Origin: Clostridiales bacterium
GTDB taxonomy: Bacteria; Bacillota; Clostridia; Christensenellales; UBA1242
DNA: 59,607 bases
Direction: 5' to 3'
Assembly: GCA_015055905.1 (NCBI GenBank)
Contig: SVHI01000007.1
Coordinates: 1 to 59,607, forward strand
Shown here: in pieces, positions 49,799-57,989 of the stretch
Layout: each line of letters starts with the position of its first letter
How positions within the stretch are numbered: the first letter of the stretch is position 1
The notes under the pieces: model-generated
The model's database searches: none
Told to the model about the DNA's origin: nothing
What the model saw: only the letters and a program-made list of their open reading frames with translations
Translations under genes and position numbers: made by a program

Positions 49799-49823
49799 AA
49801 CTTATTATATAATATAATAAGTT
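49799..49823. promoter_or_regulatory. 25-bp perfect palindrome over the cmk promoter
   Basis: AACTTATTATAT-A-ATATAATAAGTT, 12-bp arms with a 1-bp centre, covering the cmk -10. AT-rich but extended; an operator for a dimeric regulator is possible. It is not a terminator (no T-run, not after a gene end). Confidence 0.4.
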
Positions 49824-49837
49824 GATGGTTAAATCAA
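49809..49837 (-). promoter_or_regulatory. Sigma-A-like promoter of cmk
   Basis: On the minus strand TTGATT, 17 bp, TATTAT, 29 bp before the cmk start. Confidence 0.55.
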
Positions 49838-49854
49838 AATATTTTTACTATTTA

Positions 49855-49883
49855 TTTTGATTTTTTGTCTATTTTGTTATACT
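49855..49883 (+). promoter_or_regulatory. Weak promoter of the Mrr-like gene
   Basis: TTTTGA, 17 bp, TATACT; transcription would start about 2 nt before the ATG at 49892, so the message is nearly leaderless. Confidence 0.4.
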
Positions 49884-49891
49884 ATTTAATT

Positions 49892-50506
49892 ATGTCAAAG
49901 AAAAACAGAGTTTATAAACGAAACATTTTTGGGTTTATTGTTGGGTTATTCAGGGTGATACTAATTATTGCCTTGTTTCCTTTTGTTTTGATTTGGTTTT
50001 TTTCTAATCTCAAAAAGAGAAGAGCAAGAAGAAGAGAACTCAAAGAGAGAATTGAGATTTTTGATATGACACAAATTGACGCACTTTCAGGGGTTGAGTT
50101 TGAACAGCTTTTAAATAGGTTATTTGAATTGCAAGGCTATAAATCAGTGGTTACAAAAAAGAGCCACGATTATGGCGCGGACTTGGTGCTTGAAAAGAAA
50201 AACAAAATTTCAATCGTTCAAGCAAAGTGTTATGGAAAAAATGTTGGAATCAAGGCGGTTCAAGAGATTGTTGCGGCAAAGCCACACTATAAGGCGAGCG
50301 ATGCATTTGTTGCAACAAACAGACATTTTTCAAAAGACGCTGTTGTTTTGGCCTTAGAGCATAATGTTAAACTAATTGACCGAGATGTTTTGTTTTCGCT
50401 CGTCAAAAAGTTTAAGCCAACAATCGAAGTGTCTGCCAAAAGATTTGCGGCAACACTTGATTCATCAGTTCAAGAAATTGAGTCAAAATATAAATATTGG
50501 ATATAA
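49892..50506 (+). CDS. Membrane-anchored Mrr-like restriction endonuclease domain protein
   Basis: 204 residues. A hydrophobic helix (about 9-31, IFGFIVGLFRVILIIALFPFVLIWFF) and a basic stretch (KKRRARRRELK) precede an Mrr_cat domain: MTQIDALSGVEFEQLLNRLFELQGY, DYGADLVLE (D93, D97), IVQAKCY (Q110, K112), ATNRHFSKDAVVLA. These are the D-QxK residues of a PD-(D/E)xK nuclease. Such anchored Mrr proteins are of unknown role. The start chosen lies next to a TATACT -10; no ribosome binding site. Confidence 0.75.
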   Translation: MSKKNRVYKRNIFGFIVGLFRVILIIALFPFVLIWFFSNLKKRRARRRELKERIEIFDMTQIDALSGVEFEQLLNRLFELQGYKSVVTKKSHDYGADLVLEKKNKISIVQAKCYGKNVGIKAVQEIVAAKPHYKASDAFVATNRHFSKDAVVLALEHNVKLIDRDVLFSLVKKFKPTIEVSAKRFAATLDSSVQEIESKYKYWI

Positions 50507-50554
50507 AAAAATTGTCAAAGTTTTGGGTTTCACGAGTAAAAGAAACTATGCTTG

Positions 50555-50562
50555 CATACACT
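50555..50562 (+). promoter_or_regulatory. Sigma-E-like -10 element before ytxC
   Basis: CATACACT fits the sigma-E -10 consensus CATACAMT, 22 bp before the ytxC ATG. A matching -35 is not convincing. Confidence 0.3.
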
Positions 50563-50584
50563 AGTTTTGAGGTATTTTAGGCAG

Positions 50585-51322
50585 ATGTATGAACTAACTT
50601 TATGCTTGCCAGCGGAAAAACAAAAGTATGTGCTTGAGTTTTGCAAAGCTTTTGAAAAAGAACTGAAAAAGAATAACGGCATAATCGTCAAGCAAAACGC
50701 TGGCGGAAAGAGTTATTTGGCTATAGCAGTTTGTGAAAACAAAAAAGATTATCTTAAGTCGATAGTTTTGGACTTTGTTTTAAAAGTTATTATTGAAGAC
50801 TATAAGTTTGAGTTTTTCAAAGAGAATATTGTTGTTCAGTCGCCAAGCAAAGTAACAGAGGCGTTTTTGATGGCGGTTTCAATATTTGACGCCGAGATTG
50901 ACAAAGAGATTATTTCGAGCCTTTTAGAATTTGAAGGCGAGATTGTGATTGACAGTTTTTATTATTTTAAACTGCAAGGGCTAAAAGAAAGGTGGGCGAG
51001 AACTGCTGGCATAATCAACAAAAATGGGATTATGAATAGTGACCGCTCCATTATTGATGTTTTGAAATATTTGTGTGCGGTGTCAGACAACAACTCGGTT
51101 TTGGTTAACTTGATGTTTGCTGGCGGAAAGATTGAAATGAAAAACTATTATAAGGCCAAAAAATTCAAGACTGACCACGATGGAATTTCAAGTCTTTATG
51201 CGGAAATGATTAAACTTAATCCTATGAAAATCAATATTAGACTCGACGAAGAAGAGGTTGGATTTAAAGAAATAACCGAGACTCTTAAAAGTGTTTTTGA
51301 GGATAAAATTTATTTTAATTAA
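50585..51322 (+). CDS. ytxC: Sporulation protein YtxC
   Basis: 245 residues. FDAEIDKEIISSLLEFEGEIVIDSFYYFKLQGLKERWARTAGIINKNG is the YtxC family core, and the gene precedes thrS as in Bacillus. Cytosolic, role unknown. ATG 50585 is used; the upstream ORF start overlaps the likely promoter. GAGG lies about 12 nt before it. Confidence 0.75.
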   Translation: MYELTLCLPAEKQKYVLEFCKAFEKELKKNNGIIVKQNAGGKSYLAIAVCENKKDYLKSIVLDFVLKVIIEDYKFEFFKENIVVQSPSKVTEAFLMAVSIFDAEIDKEIISSLLEFEGEIVIDSFYYFKLQGLKERWARTAGIINKNGIMNSDRSIIDVLKYLCAVSDNNSVLVNLMFAGGKIEMKNYYKAKKFKTDHDGISSLYAEMIKLNPMKINIRLDEEEVGFKEITETLKSVFEDKIYFN

Positions 51323-51337
51323 TTTTGGGATAAAACA

Positions 51338-51365
51338 TTGACAAAATTTTATTATGGAATATAAT
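51338..51365 (+). promoter_or_regulatory. Promoter of the thrS T-box transcript
   Basis: TTGACA, 16 bp, TATAAT. Confidence 0.8.
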
Positions 51366-51371
51366 AATAGA

Positions 51372-51578
51372 GTAATCACTTGCGGGACAAGTAGAGTGCA
51401 AAAACTGCTTTAGAGAGGAAGAATCGTGGGCTGAAAGTTCTTCCAGTAAGAGTGCATTTTGAAACCACCTGCATTTTAAACATCTAAATATCAATGAGGT
51501 TGATTTTTCAACGAAGTAAGGTGGAACCACGATAACTTATCGTCCTTATGCTAATTTTTTTGGCATAAGGATTTTTTT
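51372..51578 (+). promoter_or_regulatory. T-box riboswitch of thrS
   Basis: Stem I with the AGAGAGGAAG and GGCTGAAAG elements, a likely specifier ACC (51464-51466, Thr) in GAAACCACC, and the T-box AAGGTGGAACCACGA (51518-51531) ahead of a terminator. Uncharged tRNA-Thr(GGU) would favour read-through into thrS. The roughly 280-bp gap before thrS is fully explained by this. Confidence 0.92.
51543..51578 (+). terminator. T-box terminator of thrS
   Basis: TCCTTATGC/GCATAAGGA with a T-rich loop, then TTTTTTT. Confidence 0.9.
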
Positions 51579-51605
51579 ATGCCAAACCACAAAAGGAGAA
51601 GAAAA

Positions 51606-53516
51606 ATGAAAATTAAACTTAGAGATGAAGAAAGAGAATTTGAAAGTGGTGTTTCGGTTCTTGATGTTGCAAGTTCAATTTCTGAAGGGCTCGCACGTGT
51701 TGCAGTTTGCGGAAAAATTGATGAAGAACTTGTTGATTTGAACTTCAAGATTGAAAAGGACTGCGCACTTGAAATCATCACAAACAAGAGTGAAGAGTAT
51801 AAAGAAGTTTTGCGTCACTCAGCTGCTCACGTTTTGGCTCAAGCAGTTAAAACAATTTATCCTAACACAAAGTGTTGGGTTGGTCCTGCAACAAAGGACG
51901 GCTTTTATTATGACTTTGATTTCAAAACACCAATCACAAATGATGACCTTAAAACAATCGAAGACGAAATGAACAAAATCATTAAGGCTAACTTTGAAAT
52001 CGTTAGAAAAGAAATTTCTAAAAAAGAAGCAATCAAACTTATGAAAGCTGCAGGCGAACCATACAAAGTTGAACTTATTGAGGCTTTTGGTGATGATGAA
52101 CTCATCACAACTTACACTCAAGGTGACTACATTGAAGTTTGCCGTGGACCTCACGTTAAGTCTACTGGTGTTATCAAAGCTTTCAAACTCACAAAGATTT
52201 CTGGTGCATACCTTAAAGGTGACAGCAAAAACAAAATGCTCACTCGTATTTATGGTGTAGTTTTTGACAAAAAGAGCGAAATGGACGAATATTTCAAACT
52301 TTTGGAAGAGGCTATGAAGAGAGACCACAGAAAGATTGGTCGTGACCTTGAACTCTTCTTCTTTGACGAAACTGCTCCTGGTATGGCATATTGGCTTCCA
52401 AAGGGCTTTACAATGTATAACGCTCTCGTTGATTATTGGAGAGACCTTCATAAGAGAAAAGGCTATCAAGAATTTGCTGGTCCTCTTCTTAACAGTTCAG
52501 TTTTGTGGAAAACTTCAGGTCACTGGGACCACTATAAAGAAGATATGTTTGTTTTAACAGATGCTGACGGCAATGAACAAGCACTTAAACCTATGAGTTG
52601 TCCAAACTCAATCAAGGTGTTTGCATCAAAAGTGAGAAGTTATAAAGACCTTCCACTTCGTTTTAATGATATTGACGTTATTCACAGAAATGAAAAGTCT
52701 GGTCAACTTAACGGTCTCTTTAGAGTTAGAATGTTCCACCAAGACGACTCTCACAACTTTGTGTCTGAAGACCAAATTGGAAGCGAAATCAAAGAGATTT
52801 TGTCTATTGCTAAAGAAATTTATGATGTGTTTGGTCTTCCATATAAACTCACACTTTCAACAAGACCAGATGACTTTATGGGTCATATTGAAACTTGGAA
52901 CAAAGCAGAAAAAGAACTTAAAGAAGTTTTGAATGAAATCTGCGGAGAGGGTGAATATAGAATCAATGAAGGCGATGGCGCATTCTATGGACCAAAGATT
53001 GACATTAAAATGCAAGACTGCTTGGGAAGAGAATGGCAAATGGGAACAATTCAAGTTGACTTCCAACTTCCTTCAAGATTTGACCTTTCTTATAATGACA
53101 AAGACGGCTCTAAAAAGATGCCTATTATGATTCACAGAGCACTCTATGGTTCATTTGAAAGATTTATTGGTATCATCACAGAACACTTTGCGGGTAGCTT
53201 CCCAACTTGGATTTGTCCAGTTCAAGCAAAGGTTATTTCTGTTTCTGAAAAGAGTGCAGAATATGCAAACAAGATTTCTTCAATGCTATTTGATAGCGGC
53301 ATTAGAGTTGAAACAGACAACTCTGACGAGAGAATTGGCTACAAGATTCGCTTAGCTCAACTTGAAAAAGTTCCATATATGTTTATCTTGGGTGAAAACG
53401 AAGCAAATAGCGGAAAAGTTTCAATTAGAAAGAGAAATGGTGAAGAAATTAAAGACCTTTCTTTTGAAGATGCTTTGGCTATCATTAAGCAAGATATTGA
53501 CGAAAAAAGAATTTAG
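51606..53516 (+). CDS. thrS: Threonyl-tRNA synthetase
   Basis: Class II synthetase. TGS domain (about 1-60), editing domain with RHSAAHVLAQAVK and YIEVCRGPHVKSTG, catalytic core (FAGPLLNSSVLWKTSGHWDHYKEDMF, PMSCPNSIKVF, GSFERFIGIITEHFAGSFPTWICP) and anticodon domain. 636 residues. The ORF's earlier ATG is within the terminator tail, so the ATG after AAAAGGAGAAGAAAA is used. Confidence 0.97.
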   Translation: MKIKLRDEEREFESGVSVLDVASSISEGLARVAVCGKIDEELVDLNFKIEKDCALEIITNKSEEYKEVLRHSAAHVLAQAVKTIYPNTKCWVGPATKDGFYYDFDFKTPITNDDLKTIEDEMNKIIKANFEIVRKEISKKEAIKLMKAAGEPYKVELIEAFGDDELITTYTQGDYIEVCRGPHVKSTGVIKAFKLTKISGAYLKGDSKNKMLTRIYGVVFDKKSEMDEYFKLLEEAMKRDHRKIGRDLELFFFDETAPGMAYWLPKGFTMYNALVDYWRDLHKRKGYQEFAGPLLNSSVLWKTSGHWDHYKEDMFVLTDADGNEQALKPMSCPNSIKVFASKVRSYKDLPLRFNDIDVIHRNEKSGQLNGLFRVRMFHQDDSHNFVSEDQIGSEIKEILSIAKEIYDVFGLPYKLTLSTRPDDFMGHIETWNKAEKELKEVLNEICGEGEYRINEGDGAFYGPKIDIKMQDCLGREWQMGTIQVDFQLPSRFDLSYNDKDGSKKMPIMIHRALYGSFERFIGIITEHFAGSFPTWICPVQAKVISVSEKSAEYANKISSMLFDSGIRVETDNSDERIGYKIRLAQLEKVPYMFILGENEANSGKVSIRKRNGEEIKDLSFEDALAIIKQDIDEKRI

Positions 53517-53525
53517 TAAAAATAC

Positions 53526-53554
53526 TTGACAAGAGGGTATTCCTGTGGTAGAAT
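53526..53554 (+). promoter_or_regulatory. Promoter of infC-rpmI-rplT
   Basis: TTGACA, 17 bp, TAGAAT. Confidence 0.8.
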
Positions 53555-53561
53555 ATGTTCG

Positions 53562-53737
53562 TTTATTGAAGAGAAAGAACACTTTCCACCTTGGGAATGA
53601 AAGATTTTACCTAGGTCAAATATAATAATGCTTATACCCGAATTATTGGCGTGGCTGATAAATATATCTGTTCCACGCAGTATGATTTGGAATTATTATA
53701 TAGTGAGTGGATTTCTTCGTAAACCACTCACTTTTTT
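53562..53737 (+). promoter_or_regulatory. L20-type leader of infC-rpmI-rplT
   Basis: Long untranslated leader (about 215 nt) ending in a terminator (AGTGAGTGG/CCACTCACT, T-run, 53702-53737) before infC, the arrangement of the L20 leader in which L20 binding promotes termination. No ORF in the gap. Identification rests on position and layout. Confidence 0.75.
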
Positions 53738-53775
53738 AATTTTCAAAAAAGTGAAATAAAATTTTTAGGAGTAAT

Positions 53776-54306
53776 ATGGCAGTTAAGCAACAAGAAACAC
53801 AAATTAACTCTGCAATCCGCGACCCAGAAATTAGAGTAATCGGTGCAAATGGTGAACAACTTGGCATTATGAGTGCCAGAGAAGCTAACGAAATTGCTGA
53901 CAAAGAAGGACTTGACCTCGTTAAAATCTCTCCAAATGCAGTTCCACCAGTTTGTAGAATTATGGACTACGGAAAATATCTCTTTGACAAAACTAAAAGA
54001 GAGAAAGAACAACGTAAAAATCAAAAAATTGTAGAACTTAAAGAAGTTCAACTTTCAATGACAATCGAACAACACGATATTGACATTAAAGCTAAACACG
54101 CTACAAGATTTTTGAATAATGGGGATAAAGTTAAAGTTTCAATTCGTATGAGTGGTCGTCAACAAGCATACGCTGACCGCGGTGTTGAAACAGAAAATGC
54201 TTTCGCTAAGAGCTTGGAGGAAATCGCTGTTATCGAAAAACCTGCAAAAGTTGAAGGAAGAAACATTATTATGATTCTTGCTCCAAAGAATGCAAACAAA
54301 AAATAA
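53776..54306 (+). CDS. infC: Translation initiation factor IF-3
   Basis: Prevents 50S joining and checks start codons. INSAIRDPEIRVIGANGEQLGIMSAREANEIADKEGLDLVKISPNAVPPVCRIMDYGKYLF is the N-domain and linker, with the C-domain ending in MILAPKNANKK. 176 residues. Start ATG after TTTTTAGGAGTAAT. Confidence 0.96.
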   Translation: MAVKQQETQINSAIRDPEIRVIGANGEQLGIMSAREANEIADKEGLDLVKISPNAVPPVCRIMDYGKYLFDKTKREKEQRKNQKIVELKEVQLSMTIEQHDIDIKAKHATRFLNNGDKVKVSIRMSGRQQAYADRGVETENAFAKSLEEIAVIEKPAKVEGRNIIMILAPKNANKK

Positions 54307-54351
54307 TAACCATATCAAACTAGAATTTAGGTATACAGGAGGAAATTTATT

Positions 54352-54552
54352 ATGCCAAAACAAAGAAATAGTAGTGCCGCTAAAAAAAGATTCATTGTTC
54401 TCGGTGGTGGCAAAGTTAAAAGAGGACGTCAAAACAAGAGACACTTGCTTGCAGGCAAAGAAACTGGAAGAAAGAGACAACTTCGTAGAGGAGCTTATGT
54501 TGAAGGTAAGCAAATCAAGACAGTTAAAAATCTTGTAGGAAATCAAGACTAA
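54352..54552 (+). CDS. rpmI: Large ribosomal subunit protein bL35
   Basis: 66 residues; SSAAKKRFIVLGGGKVKRGRQNKRHLLAGK is the bL35 core, with a slightly unusual start (MPKQRNSSAAKK where MPKMKTH is usual). AGGAGGAAATTT before ATG. Second gene of the operon. Confidence 0.94.
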   Translation: MPKQRNSSAAKKRFIVLGGGKVKRGRQNKRHLLAGKETGRKRQLRRGAYVEGKQIKTVKNLVGNQD

Positions 54553-54569
54553 GGTAGGAGGACAGAAGA

Positions 54570-54926
54570 ATGAGAATTAAAAGAGCAGTTAACGCACACA
54601 AAAAACGTGCTAAAATCTTAAAAGCAGCTAAAGGTTACTATGGCGCAAAGAGCAAACTTTATAGAGTTGCTCGTGAAGCTGTTATGAAGAGTGGCAACTA
54701 TGCATACATTGCTAGACGTCAAAAGAAGAGAGACTTTAGAAGACTTTGGAATGTTAGAATTAACGCTGAAGCTAGAGTTAATGGTCTTTCATATAGCAAT
54801 TTGATTCACGGTCTTAAAGTAGCTGGAATCGACCTTAACAGAAAAGTTCTTGCTGAACTTGCTGTTTCTGACAAGCCAGCTTTCGCTAAAGTTTGTGAAC
54901 AAGCTAAAAATGCACTTGCAAAATAA
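54570..54926 (+). CDS. rplT: Large ribosomal subunit protein bL20
   Basis: 118 residues. [64 protein letters not shown] is standard. It binds 23S rRNA early in assembly and probably its own leader. Confidence 0.97.
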   Translation: MRIKRAVNAHKKRAKILKAAKGYYGAKSKLYRVAREAVMKSGNYAYIARRQKKRDFRRLWNVRINAEARVNGLSYSNLIHGLKVAGIDLNRKVLAELAVSDKPAFAKVCEQAKNALAK

Positions 54927-54935
54927 GAAAATTTT

Positions 54936-54966
54936 AAAAACTTAATGCTAGCCATTAAGTTTTTTT
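54936..54966 (+). terminator. Terminator of infC-rpmI-rplT
   Basis: AAAAACTTAATG/CATTAAGTTTTT with a 5-nt loop and T-run. Confidence 0.9.
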
Positions 54967-54993
54967 GATTTTTGGGAAATTTTGTGTTATAAC
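54965..54993 (+). promoter_or_regulatory. Promoter of the HD-domain gene
   Basis: TTGATT, 17 bp, TATAAC. Confidence 0.55.
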
Positions 54994-55015
54994 AAGAATG
55001 TAGAGGTGTGTGATT

Positions 55016-55723
55016 ATGAAAAATATAGAACTTTTAGACGAGGTTTTGCTATCAAAAAATGTGTATGAAAATTTTAAAGTGCAGATGGAAAATGCTGAGT
55101 TTGCGAGTTGGTTAACTTCGATTGTTCCTGAAGTTGATGACTGTGAGAAACTTAATCAAGATAATCCTTGGCATATTTATGGTTGCCTTGAGCATATTTT
55201 GAGAGCGGTTGAAGAAATTAATAAGCAAACAGAGGGTTTAAAGCCAGAAGATAGAAGACTTTTGGCGTATTCAATGTTCTATCACGATATGGGCAAGCCT
55301 GCGTCACATATTAGAAGATTTGCGAAAAGTTATGGCAGAGAAGTTGATAGTTTTTTTAATCACAACAAAAAAAGTGCTGCAATCGTGAGAAGAACCGCTC
55401 ACGAGTTTGGGTTTAATGAAAGTCAAGTTAATCAAATTGAAAAACTGGTTTATGACCACGATATATTTATGTTTATTACAGATGAGCCAGAATCAAACCC
55501 ACACCACAAAAAACTCACAAAAGACTTAATTGCAGAGCAAATGACGGAACTAGCAAGTGTTGGTGATGGCAAAGAACTTATGCAGTTTTTGATTATGATT
55601 GGAAGAGCCGACAACTTGGCTCAAAACCCAGAAATGACTGGAAAATCACTTAAGTTATTAGATAAAATGGCTGCAATGACAAGCGAAATGGAGTCACCAG
55701 CAGCAGGCATTGAAATGCAATAA
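55016..55723 (+). CDS. HD-domain phosphohydrolase
   Basis: 235 residues. WHIYGCLEHILRAV, FYHDMGKPASHIRRF, FFNHNKKSA and GRADNLAQN are the metal-binding H-HD-D elements. It resembles the HD half of bacterial CCA-adding enzymes but has no nucleotidyltransferase part. Start ATG 55016 after AGAGGTGTGTGATT. Probably co-transcribed with the SpoU methyltransferase 12 bp later. Confidence 0.85.
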   Translation: MKNIELLDEVLLSKNVYENFKVQMENAEFASWLTSIVPEVDDCEKLNQDNPWHIYGCLEHILRAVEEINKQTEGLKPEDRRLLAYSMFYHDMGKPASHIRRFAKSYGREVDSFFNHNKKSAAIVRRTAHEFGFNESQVNQIEKLVYDHDIFMFITDEPESNPHHKKLTKDLIAEQMTELASVGDGKELMQFLIMIGRADNLAQNPEMTGKSLKLLDKMAAMTSEMESPAAGIEMQ

Positions 55724-55735
55724 AAGGAAGGATTT

Positions 55736-56512
55736 ATGAACGGAGAAATAATCACAAGTCTTGATAACCCAATGGTTAAAGAAGTGAGAAGTTTGAACGA
55801 TAAAAAGTTTAGAAAATTTCACGGAAAATTCATTGTTGATGGAGAAAAACTTGTTCGCGAAGTGGTTTGCGGAGCGGCTAAAGTAGACAAGCTTTTTGTT
55901 GATGCGAGCAAACTTTCAAACTTTGACTACATTTTGTCAAAGTTTGACGGAAAGGTTGTTCCTGTTACAACAAAGGTGTTTAATAGTTTGTCGGAAAATG
56001 TTTCGCCACAAGGTATTTTGGCGGAAGTTTTTATGAACGAAACACTTGAGTTTAATCCTCCAAAAAACGAGCCAATTTTAATTTTGGACAGAATTCAAGA
56101 CCCTGGAAATGTTGGAACAATCATTAGAACGGCGGCTGCAACGGGTTTTCAAACTATTGTTTTGATTGACTCTGCTGACCCATTCTCACCAAAGGTTATT
56201 AGAAGTTCATCAGGTGGGGTGTTCTATCTTGACATCTTTAGAATGACAGAAAATGAAATTGCAGATTATTGCAAGACTCACGGCATTGAACTTTTGGTTG
56301 CTGATATGGCAGGCGAGAACATCTTTAAAACAAAGATTGAAAACAAAAACTTTGCGCTCGTTATTGGAAACGAAGGTCAAGGCGTTAGCGATTATTTTAA
56401 CGAGAACGGACATTTGATTTCACTTCCTATGAAAAGCCAGATGGAGTCTCTTAATGCAGGGGTTTCGGCTAGTGTTTTAATGTATACACTTATGGGAAAT
56501 GATATAAACTAA
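55736..56512 (+). CDS. SpoU/TrmH family RNA 2'-O-methyltransferase (YsgA-like)
   Basis: 258 residues. N-terminal substrate-binding part (VKEVRSLNDKKFRKFHGKFIVDGEKLVREV), then SPOUT motifs ILDRIQDPGNVGTIIRTAAATGF, LVIGNEGQGVSDYF and LPMKSQMESLNAGVSASVLMY. Target likely rRNA; exact site unknown. Closeness to rplT fits the YsgA branch. Confidence 0.92.
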   Translation: MNGEIITSLDNPMVKEVRSLNDKKFRKFHGKFIVDGEKLVREVVCGAAKVDKLFVDASKLSNFDYILSKFDGKVVPVTTKVFNSLSENVSPQGILAEVFMNETLEFNPPKNEPILILDRIQDPGNVGTIIRTAAATGFQTIVLIDSADPFSPKVIRSSSGGVFYLDIFRMTENEIADYCKTHGIELLVADMAGENIFKTKIENKNFALVIGNEGQGVSDYFNENGHLISLPMKSQMESLNAGVSASVLMYTLMGNDIN

Positions 56513-56522
56513 CAAAAAATTA

Positions 56523-56551
56523 TTGCGTAAAAATAAATATTATACTATAAT
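56523..56551 (+). promoter_or_regulatory. Promoter of yebC
   Basis: TTGCGT, 17 bp, TATAAT. Confidence 0.75.
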
Positions 56552-56586
56552 ACGAATGGAAAAAATAATATTAGGAGGAAAAGGTA

Positions 56587-57327
56587 ATGAGTGGACACTC
56601 AAAATGGCACAATATTCAAGCAACAAAAGGTAAAGCTGACGCTGCTAGAGGAAAAATCTTTACAAAAATAGGTCGTGAAATTGCAGTTGCAGTTAAATTG
56701 GGTGGCCCTGACCCTAATATTAACAGCAAACTTTATGATGTTATTCAAAAGGCTAAACAAAACAATATGCCAAACGATAACATTCAAAGGTCAATTAAAA
56801 AGGCTGCAGGTGGTGAAGACGGCGCCGGAAACTACGACGCAATCACTTATGAAGGATATGGTTCTCACGGTGTTGCTTTTATTGTTAACTGTTTGACAGA
56901 CAATAGAAACAGAACCGCAGCAGATGTTCGTCACTTGTTTGACAAATATAACGGCAGTCTTGGAACTAGCGGAAGCGTTACATATATGTTTGATTATAAG
57001 GGTATCATCATTATTGCTAACGACGGAACTGTTGGTGAAGACGAAGTTATGATGGTTGCTCTTGATAACGGCGCTGATGACGTTTTGGTTGACAGCGAAT
57101 GTTTTGAAATCTTGACTGCGCCAGACAAACTTCACGCTTGTGCAAAAGCATTTGAAGCATCTGGTTACACACTTGTTTCAAGCGAAGTTGAATATATTCC
57201 ACAAAACGAAATCAAACTCGACAAAGAGTCTGCAATTTCTGTTAACAAACTCATTTTGGCTTTGGAAGACCTTGACGACGTTCAAAACGTTTACACAAGC
57301 GCTGACCTTAGTGCACTTGATGAATAA
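56587..57327 (+). CDS. yebC: YebC/PmpR family protein
   Basis: 246 residues. MSGHSKWHNIQATKGKADAARGKIFTKIGREIAVAVKLGG, NNMPNDNIQRSIKKA and YEGYGSHGVAFIV are fully conserved. The family includes transcription regulators and, as shown for Bacillus YebC, ribosome-associated factors easing polyproline stalls. Precedes ruvCAB. Confidence 0.95.
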   Translation: MSGHSKWHNIQATKGKADAARGKIFTKIGREIAVAVKLGGPDPNINSKLYDVIQKAKQNNMPNDNIQRSIKKAAGGEDGAGNYDAITYEGYGSHGVAFIVNCLTDNRNRTAADVRHLFDKYNGSLGTSGSVTYMFDYKGIIIIANDGTVGEDEVMMVALDNGADDVLVDSECFEILTAPDKLHACAKAFEASGYTLVSSEVEYIPQNEIKLDKESAISVNKLILALEDLDDVQNVYTSADLSALDE

Positions 57328-57331
57328 TGAC

Positions 57332-57356
57332 AAAAGACAGCTTATGGCTGTCTTTT
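57332..57356 (+). terminator. Terminator of yebC
   Basis: AAAAGACAGC/GCTGTCTTTT with loop TTATG. Confidence 0.92.
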
Positions 57357-57390
57357 TATTTGCTTAAAACGCCATAAGACGTGCATTTTA

Positions 57391-57419
57391 TTGACATTGT
57401 ATTAATTTTAAGTTACATT
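57391..57419 (+). promoter_or_regulatory. Promoter of ruvCAB
   Basis: TTGACA, 17 bp, TACATT; the predicted start of transcription falls on the ruvC ATG (57426), with no ribosome binding site. Confidence 0.55.
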
Positions 57420-57425
57420 ATATTT

Positions 57426-57989
57426 ATGAGAATTTTAGGTATTGACCCTGGATATGCTATTGTTGGTTATGGTATAATTGACAAAGATGAACGCGGAAAC
57501 TGCTCTGTGGTTGATTATGGTGCAATAAATACACCAAAGGAAGAAGATTTTCCTGTTCGCTTGGCAATGATTCAGGACGGAATGAAGTGCTTGATGAATA
57601 AGTTTAAGCCAGATGCAGTTGCTGTTGAAGAGTTGTTTTTTAATCAAAACATCACAACAGGCATTGCGGTTGCGGAGGCGAGAGGTGTTATTTTGTGCAC
57701 TGCAATCCAGACCGTTCCAAATGTGTTTGAATTCACGCCAATGCAGATAAAACTTGCAATCACGGGCGATGGAAAGGCTGACAAGCGTGCGGTTCAGTTT
57801 ATGACAAAAACTATTTTGAAATTAAAATCTGTGCCAAAGCCAGACGACGCAGCTGACGCGCTAGCAGTTGCTCTCTGTCTTGCTCAAACAAACACAAAAC
57901 TTAGACAAAGTTCTGTTAAGGTATTCACAAACAACAACCTTAAAGAGACTGACAAAAATGAAATTGCAAAAAGGAAATTAAAGAAATGA
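57426..57989 (+). CDS. ruvC: Holliday junction resolvase RuvC
   Basis: Cuts four-way junctions with RuvAB. MRILGIDPGYAIVGYGI (catalytic D7), AVEELFFNQNITTGIAVAEARGVIL, and KPDDAADALAVALCLA with the last acidic residues. 187 residues. The ORF's upstream start lies in the promoter. Overlaps ruvA by ATGA. Confidence 0.96.
   Translation: MRILGIDPGYAIVGYGIIDKDERGNCSVVDYGAINTPKEEDFPVRLAMIQDGMKCLMNKFKPDAVAVEELFFNQNITTGIAVAEARGVILCTAIQTVPNVFEFTPMQIKLAITGDGKADKRAVQFMTKTILKLKSVPKPDDAADALAVALCLAQTNTKLRQSSVKVFTNNNLKETDKNEIAKRKLKK

Noticed and set aside
51819-52469. 216-residue minus-strand ORF opposite thrS
   Set aside because: Shadow ORF with Phe/Cys/Asn-rich composition and no promoter; thrS is fully conserved on the other strand.
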